DNA of 64,000 nucleotides from NCBI RefSeq assembly GCF_018502625.1, contig NZ_CP075566.1, positions 2,423,001 through 2,487,000 of the forward strand. The letters run 5' to 3'. The notes below the pieces were generated by a model. The model was not told where the DNA came from and ran no database searches. It was given only the letters and a program-made list of their open reading frames with translations. This document shows positions 16,686 through 26,202 of this stretch, piece by piece (position 1 is the first letter of the stretch; each line of letters starts with the position of its first letter). Both the position numbers and the translations under genes were made by a program. Origin of the DNA: Pseudomonas hormoni (GTDB lineage: Bacteria; Pseudomonadota; Gammaproteobacteria; Pseudomonadales; Pseudomonadaceae).

Positions 16686-18524
16686 ATGAAAATCTCAATT
16701 GAACCGACGGTAGCTGTAGAAAACCCCGAGCACCCTACCCCTCATACGCACCTCCAGAGATTTGGCGCCGCCACGCTTGCAGGCGCCATCTTCATCATCG
16801 ACACACTCACTTCGATCCATATCGCCATAGCGGTGCTCTACGTCGCCGTGATTTTGATGTCGGTGAACCTGTTTTCCCGGAAAGGTGTAATTGGCGTTTC
16901 GCTCTCCTGCTTTGGATTGACGTTGGCCGCGTTTTTTATTTCCCATGGCAGCGACTTCAACAGCTCCGCGTTCGCCCGTTGCCTGGTTAGCCTGTCCGCG
17001 ATCGGTATCACCACTTTACTGGCACTGAAAAACAAAGCAGCCAATGACGAGTTGCAGGAGCAGGTGCGGATGCTCGCGCAAACCCACGACGCCATCATCG
17101 TTCGAGACATGGATGGCATCATCACTACGTGGAGCCCGGGCGCCGAAGCCTTGTATGGCTGGTCCAAAGCACAAGCTATCGGTCAGGATTTTCGAAAGCT
17201 TCTGCGGCCTCAACTGACGCTCACCTGGGAGCAAATGATGAACTCGCTGATTGAAACCGGCCGATGGGAAGGTGAAGTTGTGGAACACCGACGTGACGGA
17301 ACACCTGTGACGGTTGTAAGTCGTTGCTCCCTGTCACGGGACGAGAGCAATCAGCCAAAAGCGGTTTTGGCCACTCACAACGACATCACCGAGCAAAAAA
17401 GGGCCATCAATGCCCTGCGACGCAGCGAAGCGTTTCTGGCCGGTGCTCAATGGCTGAGTCAGACCGGGAGCATTGGTCTGAAAATCCCAAGTGGCGAGAT
17501 GTATTGGTCCGACGAGGCTCGGCGGATATTCGAGTTCGGCGACGACGAGGAACCGCTGCTGTCAAACGTCCTGAAAAAAACCCATCCAGATGATCTGGAC
17601 CTGGTCAAAGTATCGATCAAGCACGCCTATCAGAAAGAGCCTCACATCAAGGTGGAATACCGGCTTTTGATGACAGACGGGCGGATCAAGCATGTGCAAA
17701 TGTTGGCTCATCCCGTTCAGGATGCCACCGGGAATTTTGAATACATCGGGGCGCTGATGGATGTCACTGATGCAAAGCTGTCGGAGGAAGCACTCCATCG
17801 CTCGCAGACAGAATTGGCTCACGTGACCCGAATCACAACGTTGGGTGAGCTGGCGGCATCGATAGCACATGAAGTCAACCAGCCATTGGCCGCCGTTACC
17901 ACAAATGGCACTGCTGGTTTGCGTTGGTTGAACCGCGAGGTGCCTGACATCGACGAGGTGCGCAGTGCAATGGAGCGGATGATGAGCGAGACCCATCGAG
18001 CGAGCGAGGTGATTCGCCGTATCCGGGCAATGTCACGTAAGACCGATCCTCAAAGCGTCCCGGTTGATCTCATGGAAGTCATAGAAGAGTCATTGGCGCT
18101 GGTCGACAGGGAGGTCAGACGGAACAAAATTGTGCTAGACCATCAATACGATACTGAGGTGGCCCAGATTATTGGTGACCGCGTCCAACTTCAGCAGGTC
18201 ATCATCAATCTGATCATGAATGGTGTGCAGGCAATGTCCAATACCAAAGGTAAACATCGCACACTCCATTTGCACCTTAGGCGTTCTGATGCGGGCGAAC
18301 TGTGCGTTGATGTCAAAGACAACGGCCCCGGTATATCGCCGCAAAGCATGCCCAAACTCTTCAACGCTTTCTACACTACCAAGCCCGACGGAATGGGTAT
18401 GGGGTTATCCATTTGTCGATCGATCATTGATGCCCATGGTGGCCGCATCTGGGCAACAAGTGAAGCAGGTGAAGGCGCGGCATTCCACTTGTCCTTCCCC
18501 TCCAGCAATGAGGAGCCTGCGTGA
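16686..18524 (+). CDS. PAS-domain membrane sensor histidine kinase
   Basis: 612 residues from the ATG at 16686. The N-terminus has several hydrophobic helices (about residues 25-115), then two PAS domains (roughly 130-240 and 250-370), the HisKA box GELAASIAHEVNQPLAAV with phospho-His395, and an HATPase_c domain with NGVQAM, DNGPGI and GMGMGLSICRSI. The H-box is of the FixL/NtrB type that pairs with FixJ-like regulators. It overlaps the next gene by four bases, so the pair is one two-component unit. The signal is unknown; no haem-binding PAS residues were identified. The cyanate/carbonic anhydrase genes downstream are possible targets. Confidence 0.9.
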   Translation: MKISIEPTVAVENPEHPTPHTHLQRFGAATLAGAIFIIDTLTSIHIAIAVLYVAVILMSVNLFSRKGVIGVSLSCFGLTLAAFFISHGSDFNSSAFARCLVSLSAIGITTLLALKNKAANDELQEQVRMLAQTHDAIIVRDMDGIITTWSPGAEALYGWSKAQAIGQDFRKLLRPQLTLTWEQMMNSLIETGRWEGEVVEHRRDGTPVTVVSRCSLSRDESNQPKAVLATHNDITEQKRAINALRRSEAFLAGAQWLSQTGSIGLKIPSGEMYWSDEARRIFEFGDDEEPLLSNVLKKTHPDDLDLVKVSIKHAYQKEPHIKVEYRLLMTDGRIKHVQMLAHPVQDATGNFEYIGALMDVTDAKLSEEALHRSQTELAHVTRITTLGELAASIAHEVNQPLAAVTTNGTAGLRWLNREVPDIDEVRSAMERMMSETHRASEVIRRIRAMSRKTDPQSVPVDLMEVIEESLALVDREVRRNKIVLDHQYDTEVAQIIGDRVQLQQVIINLIMNGVQAMSNTKGKHRTLHLHLRRSDAGELCVDVKDNGPGISPQSMPKLFNAFYTTKPDGMGMGLSICRSIIDAHGGRIWATSEAGEGAAFHLSFPSSNEEPA

Positions 18525-19177
18525 ACGAAGATATTTCTTCCATGGATAAGGGGCCCATGGACAAGGGCCCTGTTGTCTTTGTGATTGACGACGAGGCCCC
18601 CATGCGCGAAGCGCTCAGTAGTCTCTTTCGTTCGGTGGGGCTCCACGTGCAGACTTTTGCCTCGCCGACAGAATTTCTACAACTACCCGATCCCGATGCG
18701 CCCAGCTGTCTGGTCCTCGATGTACGGCTTCAAGGCGCCAGTGGCCTGGAGTTCCAACATCAGTTGGTGGAATCGAAGATCGCATTGCCCATCATCTTCA
18801 TCTCGGGACATGGGGACATCGCCATGTCAGTCAAGGCGATGAAGGCCGGGGCCGTGGATTTTCTGGTCAAACCGTTCCGCGATCAGGATTTGCTGGATGC
18901 CGTAGCCGCTGCTCACCACAGGGATGCCAAGCGTCGGAAAATCGACCAGCAGGACGCCGAAATGCATGCCTGCTACCAAACGCTGACAGCACGTGAGCGA
19001 GAGGTCATGGCCCACGCAGCCAAGGGTCTGATGAATAAACAGATTGCGGGAGAAATGAATCTCAGTGAAATCACCGTCAAAATCCATCGCGGGCATGTGA
19101 TGAAAAAAATGCACGCAAAGTCGTTTGCAGACCTGGTCCGAACGGCACAAACCCTGGGGATCGGACCAAAACGCTGA
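18521..19177 (+). CDS. FixJ-type response regulator (receiver plus LuxR HTH)
   Basis: 218 residues starting at a GTG overlapping the kinase stop. The receiver has DDE acidic residues at the start, phospho-Asp67 in CLVLDVRLQG, and the conserved K in FLVKPFRDQ. The C-terminal domain begins LTAREREVMAHAAKGLMNKQ, a LuxR/FixJ helix-turn-helix. It is closely similar to the regulator at 51089-51739, so the two are paralogues. Each is followed downstream by the same 70-bp element, which may contain its binding site. Confidence 0.93.
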   Translation: MNEDISSMDKGPMDKGPVVFVIDDEAPMREALSSLFRSVGLHVQTFASPTEFLQLPDPDAPSCLVLDVRLQGASGLEFQHQLVESKIALPIIFISGHGDIAMSVKAMKAGAVDFLVKPFRDQDLLDAVAAAHHRDAKRRKIDQQDAEMHACYQTLTAREREVMAHAAKGLMNKQIAGEMNLSEITVKIHRGHVMKKMHAKSFADLVRTAQTLGIGPKR

Positions 19178-19290
19178 GCAACACATACGTGTGTATGATT
19201 TCTTTTAAGGGTATCGGCAAATAGAGTGGAATTGGCGCGATAGCTTTTCAGCTGTTTCGAATCCATTGATGTCGCGCCAGGATCTGCGCA

Positions 19291-19683
19291 ATGAATAAAG
19301 TCCCTGTGATCTCCATTGTCGACGATGACGAATCTGGTCGAATTGCACTCAGTAGCCTGGTGCGTTCCATGGGCTGTGAACCCAGTCTTTTTTCCTGCGC
19401 CGAAGATTTTCTCGCCTGCGCCAAAAGCTACGGCACGGACTGCCTGATCTCGGACGTTCAAATGCCGGGCATGTCTGGCCTGGATCTGCAATCTGAACTC
19501 CTCAGTAAAGGGCACGACATCCCCATTATTTTCATCACCGCATACCCGGAGGAGTTGGTTCAAAAACGTGCAAAATCCGCGGGAGCGATCTGCTTTCTCA
19601 GCAAACCATTTGATGGACAAGTAATGATTGACTGTATTGAGCAAATTCTGAGAAATAGAGAGACAGGCCTTATCGTAAACTGA
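19291..19683 (+). CDS. Stand-alone receiver domain protein
   Basis: 130 residues consisting only of a CheY-like receiver: DDDE at 11-14, phospho-Asp55 (LISDVQMPGMSG), T in FITAYP and K in FLSKPFDG. There is no output domain. It follows the FixJ-type regulator after 113 bp on the same strand and may compete for, or drain, phosphate from the PAS kinase, a common role for single-domain receivers in such systems. Confidence 0.9.
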   Translation: MNKVPVISIVDDDESGRIALSSLVRSMGCEPSLFSCAEDFLACAKSYGTDCLISDVQMPGMSGLDLQSELLSKGHDIPIIFITAYPEELVQKRAKSAGAICFLSKPFDGQVMIDCIEQILRNRETGLIVN

Positions 19684-19780
19684 CAACCGCGATGCGCCCT
19701 GTCAAACCTCGCTATTTAACTAAAAAATATTAATTGTTTCTTATTCGACGCACTCACCCAGCCCACTTAATTAACACCCC

Positions 19781-19850
19781 TTATACTCAAGTATTAGCCA
19801 CTACCACTTATACCCTAGAAAAGTGAAACCTACGTAGAAGTGCTAATCAA
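19781..19850 (+). promoter_or_regulatory. 70-bp regulatory element, copy A
   Basis: This stretch aligns without gaps to 51931-52000, with 53 of 70 bases identical by hand count. It opens with the dyad ATACT-CA-AGTAT (19783-19794), then CTACCACT, and ends with GTAGAAGTGCTAATCAA. It lies 97 bp after the receiver gene and about 190 bp before the LysR gene. As both copies lie downstream of paralogous FixJ-type regulators, a regulator-binding promoter element is the likeliest reading. It may drive the LysR and carbonic anhydrase genes. Confidence 0.55.
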
Positions 19851-20037
19851 GTCATCATCATTCACTATACATCCAAGCCAACGAAGCGGAATTTCAATTA
19901 AACACTGGTCTTCAAAGCTGTTTAATTGATTTGATCATTACCGTCCGCTTAGAGGCTCACAGGCAATGAGTCAGATGCCCTTTGAACATCGCTCTTTGCG
20001 CGCTGAAGCACAATGACGGGCCGCAACCCTTTTGGTG

Positions 20038-20991
20038 ATGACGATGAATAGAAACGATCTTCGCAAAATCGACTTCAGTCTTTTGATCGTTTTCGAAACG
20101 CTGATGCACGAACGAAATCTTACCCGTGCCGGTGAGAAATTATTTCTCTGTCAATCGGCAATCAGTGCCTCCTTGAATCGTTTGCGTCAGTTTTTCGATG
20201 ATCCGCTGTTCATTCGGATGGGTCGAACCATGGAGCCCACGAGCAGAGCATTTGAAATACAACTCACGTTGACTCCGGCGCTGGACAACATGGCGGCTGC
20301 GCTGAGCAACATTAGCGAATTTGATCCCACAACCAGTACCAACATCTTCAGAATTGGGCTTTCCGATGATGTTGAATATTCCTTGCTGCCAGGCCTGCTT
20401 CGCCAACTGCGCATGGAAGCGCCTCAAGTCAGTTTCATCGTGCGCCGTACCGACCATTCATTGCTGGCCAACCAGCTGGCTACAGGCGAGGTGTCACTGG
20501 GCGTGTGCCACTGCCGGGAACTCCCTGCCAATGCCAAACGAAAATTTCTGCGCAGCATCCGACCGACTGTTTTAAGTGCCAACACCATAGCGGGTCTTCT
20601 GGACCTCAACGAGTACTGTAATCGCCCACATGTCTCTGTTTCGGTCAACGGTGAAGCGTCCGATTACATTGACCGAGCGTTGGGATCTCTGGGGCGGCAA
20701 CGCCAAATCATCCTGGCAGTTCCGCAATACAGTGCGCTTAAAACACTGCTTGAGGACACGCAGATGTTGGCCGTCGTACCCGATTACGTGGCCAAGGCCA
20801 TGATTCGACAAGGTGGTCTACGCGCGGACCCCGTTCCGATGACTCTCCCGACCCTCGATCTATCCATGTCATGGAGCGCCACGCTGGACAACGATCCAGG
20901 CGAGCGTTGGTTACGCTCCCGCATAGCTGATTACTTGAGCGAAAAAAGTAGAACTTTGCTCGAGATTAGTGCAAAAAAAGAAGCGGCTTAA
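20038..20991 (+). CDS. LysR family transcriptional regulator
   Basis: 317 residues from the ATG at 20038 (20044 also possible). The N-terminal winged HTH (LRKIDFSLLIVFETLMHERNL then LCQSAISASLNRLRQFFDDPLF) is of the NodD/LeuO-like subgroup, which starts with D-x-LLxxFxxL. The effector domain follows with IFRIGLSDDVE. It lies upstream of, and in line with, the first carbonic anhydrase gene. It is not the E. coli-type CynR, which is encoded at 33685-34569. Its inducer is unknown. Confidence 0.9.
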   Translation: MTMNRNDLRKIDFSLLIVFETLMHERNLTRAGEKLFLCQSAISASLNRLRQFFDDPLFIRMGRTMEPTSRAFEIQLTLTPALDNMAAALSNISEFDPTTSTNIFRIGLSDDVEYSLLPGLLRQLRMEAPQVSFIVRRTDHSLLANQLATGEVSLGVCHCRELPANAKRKFLRSIRPTVLSANTIAGLLDLNEYCNRPHVSVSVNGEASDYIDRALGSLGRQRQIILAVPQYSALKTLLEDTQMLAVVPDYVAKAMIRQGGLRADPVPMTLPTLDLSMSWSATLDNDPGERWLRSRIADYLSEKSRTLLEISAKKEAA

Positions 20992-21212
20992 AATTTCAGT
21001 CAATAATTCAGGTTAACCAAGCCTAATTATTGCAGTAATTGATAAGCGAAGTCACGATTTGCCCTTCAACCAGCATGAGCGTTCAACAGCATTAGATTTA
21101 TCCTATATAACAAATAAATCATTGCTCCCTCTTATTCTTGGACGATATTTAGTCAGGCCTCTAACATCGGTCTTCGCAATTTCACCCAGACGCTTAACGC
21201 CGGAACTTGCAC

Positions 21213-21845
21213 ATGAAAGCACTCATCGAAGGTTTCATCAAGTTTCAAAAAGAAGTTTTTCCTCAGCGAACGGACCTTTTCAAATATCTCGCCACTACTC
21301 AAAACCCAGAAACGTTATTTATCACGTGCTCCGACAGTAGAGTCATTCCGGAGTTGCTCACACAGCAAGAGCCCGGAGAGCTATTCGTTATACGCAACGC
21401 TGGAAACATAGTTCCATCCTATGGACCACAGCCGGGTGGTGTCACCGCCTCTGTCGAGTATGCCGTTGCGGTACTTGAGGTCCATGACATCGTCATTTGC
21501 GGTCACTCGGATTGCGGAGCAATGACGGCGGTTTCCAGTGGCAAATCATTGAATCATTTACCGGCAGTGGCGGCCTGGATGAGCTATGCGGAGTCGGCGA
21601 AGGTAGTGAACGCGACCCGTACCCACGCATCCGACAAAGAACGTGTCAGCTCAATGGTTCGGGAAAATGTTATCGCTCAGCTCTCCAACCTGAAAACCCA
21701 CCCCAGCGTCAGATTGGCTCTGGAACAGAAAAAGCTGAATCTGCATGGTTGGGTCTATGACATCGAGACAGGGTCCATCGTCGCGCTCGATGGCAGAACC
21801 AACAAATTCGTTCCATTGGCGGAGTTTCCAGAAACAACGGCATAG
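21213..21845 (+). CDS. cynT: Beta-class carbonic anhydrase (CynT-like)
   Basis: 210 residues starting [20 protein letters not shown]. Zinc ligands are in place: Cys39 in CSDSR, His98 and Cys101 in GHSDCGAM, with the Asp41/Arg43 dyad. Strongly similar to E. coli CynT and to the second copy at 25229-25891. CynT hydrates CO2 to bicarbonate, replacing bicarbonate consumed by cyanase. Here it stands apart from cynS, with its own leader of about 220 bp after the LysR gene, and is followed by the DUF1348 and wrbA genes. Confidence 0.93.
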   Translation: MKALIEGFIKFQKEVFPQRTDLFKYLATTQNPETLFITCSDSRVIPELLTQQEPGELFVIRNAGNIVPSYGPQPGGVTASVEYAVAVLEVHDIVICGHSDCGAMTAVSSGKSLNHLPAVAAWMSYAESAKVVNATRTHASDKERVSSMVRENVIAQLSNLKTHPSVRLALEQKKLNLHGWVYDIETGSIVALDGRTNKFVPLAEFPETTA

Positions 21846-21913
21846 GGCTCACCTGCTCCCTAAGCACATTGCCTGCTTGACCACGATGTCCCCACACGTT
21901 CGGAGTGAAAATC

Positions 21914-22390
21914 ATGGCTGAATCTGAAACCCGTCCCCCACTACCCCCTTTCGATCGCGAATCGGCAATTCTCAAAGTCCGGCTTGCAGAAGATGGCTGG
22001 AACTCCCGCGATGCAGAAAAAGTTTCACTGGCTTACACAACTGATACCAAGTGGCGAAATCGAGTCGACTTCGCAGTAAACAGGGCTGAAGCCGCAGCAT
22101 TCCTCACCCGAAAATGGAACAAAGAACTGGACTATCGACTGATCAAAGAGTTGTGGGCATTTACCGATAACCGCATCGCGGTACGTTACGCCTACGAATG
22201 GCACGATGACTCCGGTAATTGGTATCGCTCATACGGAAACGAGAATTGGGAGTTTGCTGAAAACGGACTGATGGCTCATCGGTTTGCCTGCGTCAATGAC
22301 ATGCCAATCAAAGAGTCGGAGCGAAAATTTCGTTGGCCGTTAGGCCGTCGCCCTGACGATCATCCGGGTCTTTCTGATTTAGGCCTGTAA
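21914..22390 (+). CDS. DUF1348 / NTF2-like protein
   Basis: 158 residues. The start at 21914 ([13 protein letters not shown]) has GGAG nearby upstream. The sequence shows the DUF1348 pattern: [58 protein letters not shown]. It folds as a small SnoaL/NTF2-like barrel. The biochemical role of the family is not established. It sits between carbonic anhydrase and WrbA genes and probably belongs to the same transcript. Confidence 0.88.
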   Translation: MAESETRPPLPPFDRESAILKVRLAEDGWNSRDAEKVSLAYTTDTKWRNRVDFAVNRAEAAAFLTRKWNKELDYRLIKELWAFTDNRIAVRYAYEWHDDSGNWYRSYGNENWEFAENGLMAHRFACVNDMPIKESERKFRWPLGRRPDDHPGLSDLGL

Positions 22391-22434
22391 CAACCGGCGT
22401 TCGACAGACGATGTAGCGAAACGAGGACGTGAAG

Positions 22435-23034
22435 ATGGTCAAGATTCTGGTTCTCTATCATTCGATGTACGGCCATATCGAAACTATGGCGCAGCATGTA
22501 GCTCAGGGTGCTAGCAGCGTCCCTGGGGTTGAAGTCACGGTAAAGCGTGTTCCTGAAACCATGGACCCTGAGGCATTCAAAGCGGCACATGGCAAAACTG
22601 ACCAGGCGGCTCCAGTGGCAAACCCTGCTGAGTTGTCTGGCTATGACGCCATCATATTCGGCACGCCTACCCGCTTTGGCAACATGTCAGGACAGATGCG
22701 CAACTTCCTCGATCAGACTGGCGGCCTGTGGGCTAGCGGAGCACTGGTTGGCAAGGTCGCAAGTGTATTTACATCAACGGGTACTGGCGGTGGCCAAGAG
22801 ATGACCATCACCTCGACGTGGACGACACTTGCTCATCACGGCATGGTCATTGTGCCTATCGGTTATTCCGATCCAGCCTTGTTCGATGTATCGCAACCAG
22901 GCGGCGGTACGCCCTATGGGGCATCCACCATTGCAGGTGCTGATGGCTCCCGCCAACCGGACTCGCGTGAATTAGGTATTGCTCACCACCAAGGGCAATA
23001 CGTCGCAAAAATTGCAGCGAAACTGAAGGAATAG
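22435..23034 (+). CDS. wrbA: NAD(P)H:quinone oxidoreductase, WrbA type
   Basis: 199 residues. Flavodoxin-like fold with the FMN phosphate loop [11 protein letters not shown], the [24 protein letters not shown] segment and [20 protein letters not shown], all characteristic of WrbA. It reduces quinones by two electrons with FMN, limiting redox cycling. It follows the DUF1348 gene by 44 bp. A GTG two codons upstream is an alternative start. Its presence beside cyanate and glutathione genes fits an electrophile/oxidant defence theme. Confidence 0.93.
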   Translation: MVKILVLYHSMYGHIETMAQHVAQGASSVPGVEVTVKRVPETMDPEAFKAAHGKTDQAAPVANPAELSGYDAIIFGTPTRFGNMSGQMRNFLDQTGGLWASGALVGKVASVFTSTGTGGGQEMTITSTWTTLAHHGMVIVPIGYSDPALFDVSQPGGGTPYGASTIAGADGSRQPDSRELGIAHHQGQYVAKIAAKLKE

Positions 23035-23216
23035 GTCTTCCCCCAATAGCTCCCAGGCTCCCGCAAAGTGGTGCCTTTTGGCTGAGGTGATTGCTAGTCA
23101 GTGCCACAGAAATATCCGTGTTATTTGATGCTCAAGAAAGGTTAGGGAGCGATTTATGTCAGTCGCTCATGATGATCAATATGGTAGGTACCGGGTGCTT
23201 GCCATTCGGAGGCAGC

Positions 23217-23576
23217 ATGAAAAACCTAAGTGTTTTAACCGTTATTGTCGGACTTTCACTTTTCAGCGCAGGTACAACGCGAGCCGACGAGGTCCTCTCA
23301 CAAACTGGTGACACCACAGCGGGCGCCGCATTTGGTGCAGGCACTGGAGTATTAATTGGAGGTGCTGTCGGCGGACCTTTAGGAGCGTTGATCGGAGCAG
23401 GATTAGGATTGTTGGGAGGACGTGAGGTCCAGACAGCAAGCGGTCTGGAGGAGCGCGCTTACACAGTTCGGAGTAATACAGGCGAAGAACAAGTAGTGCG
23501 TTCTCCGCGCGAAGAGTTTGCCATCGGCCAACAGGTAAGTGTCAAAGGCAGACGACTGCATGCCGTTACTCCCTAA
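23217..23576 (+). CDS. Exported glycine-zipper small protein
   Basis: 119 residues with a signal peptide (MKNLSVLTVIVGLSLFSAGTTRA). The mature part contains a glycine-zipper stretch (TTAGAAFGAGTGVLIGGAVG then GPLGALIGAGLGLLGG) that may insert in or associate with a membrane, followed by a hydrophilic C-terminus. Such proteins occur in the envelope of pseudomonads with unknown function. It stands about 180 bp after wrbA and may have its own promoter. Confidence 0.75.
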   Translation: MKNLSVLTVIVGLSLFSAGTTRADEVLSQTGDTTAGAAFGAGTGVLIGGAVGGPLGALIGAGLGLLGGREVQTASGLEERAYTVRSNTGEEQVVRSPREEFAIGQQVSVKGRRLHAVTP

Positions 23577-23675
23577 AAATTTACGGCTGTGGAAGTAGAT
23601 TACGCCAGTCCCTGACTTTTACCTCTGCGACTTACACAAAGCTTCGCCTCGTCGGCCAGATCGAGGCGAAAGCTT

Positions 23676-24218
23676 TCACCATCCCCACCGCAGCACTAAT
23701 AGCCTCGCCAATGCCTCTGGCAGATCGCTTAGCCAATCCCGGAAAGGCCGGACCGTTATCGATTCAGGATCATGGTCATGAGATTGCGTGGTCCAGACCA
23801 CATCGTAACGAGCGAGGATCTCAATCATGTCGCTGCGTTGATAAGCCTTTTGAAGGGCGGCCACCGCAAGTTCTCGAAAGGCTTGTTCGACCGCACCTGG
23901 CCATAACACCGCACCGACAGTGCTCGCCACCGTTCCACACTGATGGATGCGGTGAGCGATCCCGGGGTCGAGTTTTATAGCCTCGCCTTCCTGAAGCAAC
24001 GCGATTCGCTGTCGACCGGCACGAATATCCAGTTCGCCCTTGAGCGCCACCACCAGTTTGGTTTCCTGACGATGCATCAACGGTAGGTTGTGAGCATGTA
24101 AGGGCAATACAAAGCGCATCGCCGTGCCCGCCCCTCCAATGCTTGCCTGAGCCACGTCAATCCAAACCGGAAAGCCGTTGGGGATCAATAGCAGCGCCTC
24201 TGAGTTTTCAACGTTCAT
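23676..24218 (-). CDS. Cupin-domain protein
   Basis: 180 residues from the ATG at 24218, which has GGAG six bases upstream; an ATG at 24236 lacks one. The cupin core is visible as [28 protein letters not shown] then [17 protein letters not shown], with candidate metal-binding histidines. It occupies the position, divergent from cynS, that cynR holds at the 34.6-kb locus. The leftward gene next to this cynS promoter copy has therefore been exchanged. Function unknown. Confidence 0.8.
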   Translation of the reverse strand: MNVENSEALLLIPNGFPVWIDVAQASIGGAGTAMRFVLPLHAHNLPLMHRQETKLVVALKGELDIRAGRQRIALLQEGEAIKLDPGIAHRIHQCGTVASTVGAVLWPGAVEQAFRELAVAALQKAYQRSDMIEILARYDVVWTTQSHDHDPESITVRPFRDWLSDLPEALARLLVLRWGW

Positions 24219-24248
24219 GAACGCTCCGACCTGCATCTATAGGAACGA

Positions 24249-24369
24249 CTTATGCGCAGGATTGTATATCGGTCTTGGACGCTATCGAGCAAACGGCAGA
24301 AGATTGCTTCACACCCAAGCAACACCAACCTGGCAACCGCCACCAAGCAAACCCGATAGGAGAAACACC
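24249..24369 (+). promoter_or_regulatory. cynS leader, copy 1 (repeat of 34594-34715)
   Basis: The leader is nearly identical to the one before the cynS at 34716: both share TTATGCG, ATTGTATATCGGTCTTGGAC and GCTATCGAGCAA, then GATAGGAGAAACACC as ribosome-binding site. In the cynR-linked copy the start is the dyad ATGC-GTT-GCAT; here it is changed to ATGC-GCA-GGAT. It is therefore a duplicated promoter whose likely CynR-binding dyad has partly eroded. Confidence 0.6.
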
Positions 24370-24837
24370 ATGCAACAGTCCCACGCTTACAACGACACCA
24401 GCCTCGAGCTGACCGCGAAAATCCTGGACGCCAAGGCGCGCAAGAATCTGTCCTTCGAACAAGTGACCGAAGGCACCGGCCTTGGCCTGGCTTACGTCAC
24501 CGCCGCCCTGCTCGGCCAGCATCCACTGCCTGAAGCCGCTGCCAAAGTGATTGGTGAAAAACTGGACCTGGACGCCGATTCGGTCGCCCGCCTGCAAATC
24601 ATCCCGCTGCGCGGCAGCCTCGATGGCGTCCCTACCGACCCGACCATCTACCGCTTCTACGAAATGATCCAGATCTACGGCACCACCTTGAAAGCCCTGG
24701 TTCACGAGCAGTTCGGCGACGGCATCATCAGCGCAATCAACTTCAAGCTGAACATGAAGAAAGTCGAAGACCCAGAAGGCGGTCACCGTGCAGTGATCAC
24801 CCTCGATGGCAAGTTCCTGCCACTGCGTCCTTTCTAA
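24370..24837 (+). CDS. cynS: Cyanate hydratase (cyanase), copy 1
   Basis: 155 residues. The N-terminal HTH-like domain ([21 protein letters not shown]) and the C-terminal catalytic domain ([28 protein letters not shown]) match CynS. Catalytic Arg95, Glu98 and Ser121 correspond to Arg96, Glu99 and Ser122 of E. coli cyanase. The enzyme is a decamer that converts cyanate and bicarbonate to CO2 and carbamate, the latter decaying to ammonia and CO2. Start at 24370 follows GATAGGAG. It is followed by a hairpin, a DUF2790 gene and cynT, the complete form of the cassette in this window. Confidence 0.96.
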   Translation: MQQSHAYNDTSLELTAKILDAKARKNLSFEQVTEGTGLGLAYVTAALLGQHPLPEAAAKVIGEKLDLDADSVARLQIIPLRGSLDGVPTDPTIYRFYEMIQIYGTTLKALVHEQFGDGIISAINFKLNMKKVEDPEGGHRAVITLDGKFLPLRPF

Positions 24838-24860
24838 GGATGCAACCGGACCTGTAAATC

Positions 24861-24880
24861 GGCCCGCAGCCTTGCGGGCC
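24861..24880 (+). terminator. Intercistronic hairpin after cynS copy 1
   Basis: GGCCCGCA-GCCT-TGCGGGCC forms an eight-base-pair GC-rich stem 24 bases after the cynS stop. There is no T-run directly after it, so it is more likely an attenuator or 3'-end stabiliser than a full terminator. Similar hairpins occupy the same place after the other two cynS genes. Confidence 0.6.
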
Positions 24881-24941
24881 TGCTTCAAAAAATTTCTAAA
24901 CCCTTTTCGATCAATCACCACATTTGAATGGAGGATTCGTC

Positions 24942-25190
24942 ATGAAAAAAATTCTGTTTCTCGCCCTGTCACTGACCGCTTCGCTGTCGGCTTACGCCCA
25001 GCCAGCCGTAGTCGCACCGGAGGCCGTTCCATATGCGTATGGCATGCACCTGGATATCGCCAAAGTCATTCACATCACCCCGACGGCTGATGTCTGCGGC
25101 CCGACACCCGTGCAAATGACTTACCGCGATTCGCACGGTGAAACCCACATCCTGGAATACAGCGTGATCGGTAGCGGCTGCACCAACTAA
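24942..25190 (+). CDS. DUF2790 small exported protein, copy 1
   Basis: 82 residues from the ATG at 24942. Signal peptide MKKILFLALSLTASLSAYA, then a mature domain with KVIHITPTADVCGPTPVQMT, YRDSHGETHILEYSVIGSGC and two cysteines that could form a disulfide in the periplasm. This is the DUF2790 pattern seen widely in Pseudomonas. Function unknown. It is 104 bp after cynS and 38 bp before cynT, and each of the three cynS genes here has such a partner, suggesting a link with cyanate metabolism. Confidence 0.88.
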   Translation: MKKILFLALSLTASLSAYAQPAVVAPEAVPYAYGMHLDIAKVIHITPTADVCGPTPVQMTYRDSHGETHILEYSVIGSGCTN

Positions 25191-25228
25191 TTGTCACTCA
25201 CTCAACACTCAATGAAAGGTAAAACATC

Positions 25229-25891
25229 ATGAAAGCGCTCATCGAAGGTTTTTTGAAGTTCCAAAAAGAAGCATTTCCACAACGCACTGACCTGTTCAAA
25301 CACTTGGCCACCACGCAACATCCAGGCACGTTGTTCATCACCTGCTCCGACAGCCGTGTTGTACCGGAACTGCTGACGCAGCAAGAGCCTGGCGAATTGT
25401 TCGTAATCCGTAACGCTGGCAACATTGTGCCGTCCTACAGCCCGCATTCCGGCGGTGTGTCGGCCACGGTCGAATACGCCGTCGCCGTACTGGGCGTGAC
25501 CGATATCGTGATCTGCGGCCATTCCGATTGTGGTGCCATGACCGCTGTCGCCAAGTGCAAGTGCATGGATCATCTGCCTGCGGTCGCCGGCTGGTTGCAA
25601 CATGCCGAGTCGGCGAAAGTCATCAACGAATCGCGTCCTCACGCCAGTGAAGCCGCCAAAGTCAGTTCCATGGTGCGTGAAAACGTCATCGCCCAACTGG
25701 CCAACATTCAGACTCATCCAAGCGTGCGCCTGGCTCAGGAAAAAGGTCTGGTGAATCTGCATGGCTGGGTCTACGACATCGGGACCGGTTCAATCGACGC
25801 CTTGGACGCCGACAACAAGACCTTCAAGTCACTGGTCAAGCATCCGAACACCGTTGCCGTTCATGCCCGTCCAGCAAAAGCTGTTGCCTAA
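25229..25891 (+). CDS. cynT: Beta-class carbonic anhydrase, cynT copy 2
   Basis: 220 residues, the same length class as E. coli CynT, with Cys39, Asp41, Arg43 (CSDSR), His98 and Cys101 (GHSDCGAM). C-terminal motifs [20 protein letters not shown] and [14 protein letters not shown] also match. It regenerates bicarbonate from the CO2 released by cyanase, so cyanate breakdown does not drain cellular bicarbonate. It belongs to the cynS-DUF2790-cynT-grx operon. Confidence 0.95.
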   Translation: MKALIEGFLKFQKEAFPQRTDLFKHLATTQHPGTLFITCSDSRVVPELLTQQEPGELFVIRNAGNIVPSYSPHSGGVSATVEYAVAVLGVTDIVICGHSDCGAMTAVAKCKCMDHLPAVAGWLQHAESAKVINESRPHASEAAKVSSMVRENVIAQLANIQTHPSVRLAQEKGLVNLHGWVYDIGTGSIDALDADNKTFKSLVKHPNTVAVHARPAKAVA

Positions 25892-25921
25892 ATCAGCCTC
25901 TAATTTTCAGGAGTCCTCAAC

Positions 25922-26185
25922 ATGATTGAAGTCACTATGTACACCACCACGACCTGCCCCTACTGCCGTAATGCCAAGCGTTTGCTTGATGCCAAAGGGG
26001 TTGCGTACAAGGAAATCGATGTACGCTCAGTCGACGTGAAGAACGAAATGGTCAGCCGAAGCGGTCGCCGTACCGTCCCGCAGATCTTTTTCGGCAACTG
26101 GCACGTTGGCGGCTTCGATGACTTGGCTCAACTTGAAAGCGAAGGCGGCATCGACCAGGTACTCAACCCGCGCATGGCGGGATGA
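25922..26185 (+). CDS. grxC: Glutaredoxin 3 type
   Basis: 87 residues with the dithiol active site CPYC (Cys12, Cys15), RRTVPQIFFGNWHVGGFDDL with the cis-proline TVP, and the glutathione-binding GG-D. It reduces disulfides and glutathionylated proteins using glutathione. It starts 30 bp after cynT and ends the cyanase operon. Its presence fits a role in thiol stress; isocyanic acid carbamoylates thiols, though that link is inferred. It ends 17 bp from the stop of the convergent oxidoreductase gene. Confidence 0.93.
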   Translation: MIEVTMYTTTTCPYCRNAKRLLDAKGVAYKEIDVRSVDVKNEMVSRSGRRTVPQIFFGNWHVGGFDDLAQLESEGGIDQVLNPRMAG

Positions 26186-26202
26186 GCACCGATGACGCCA
26201 GC

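Noticed and set aside
19190..19210. Small CACATACGTGTG dyad after the FixJ-type regulator gene
   Set aside because: Too short and without a T-run to call a terminator, and it has no counterpart at the second regulator locus.
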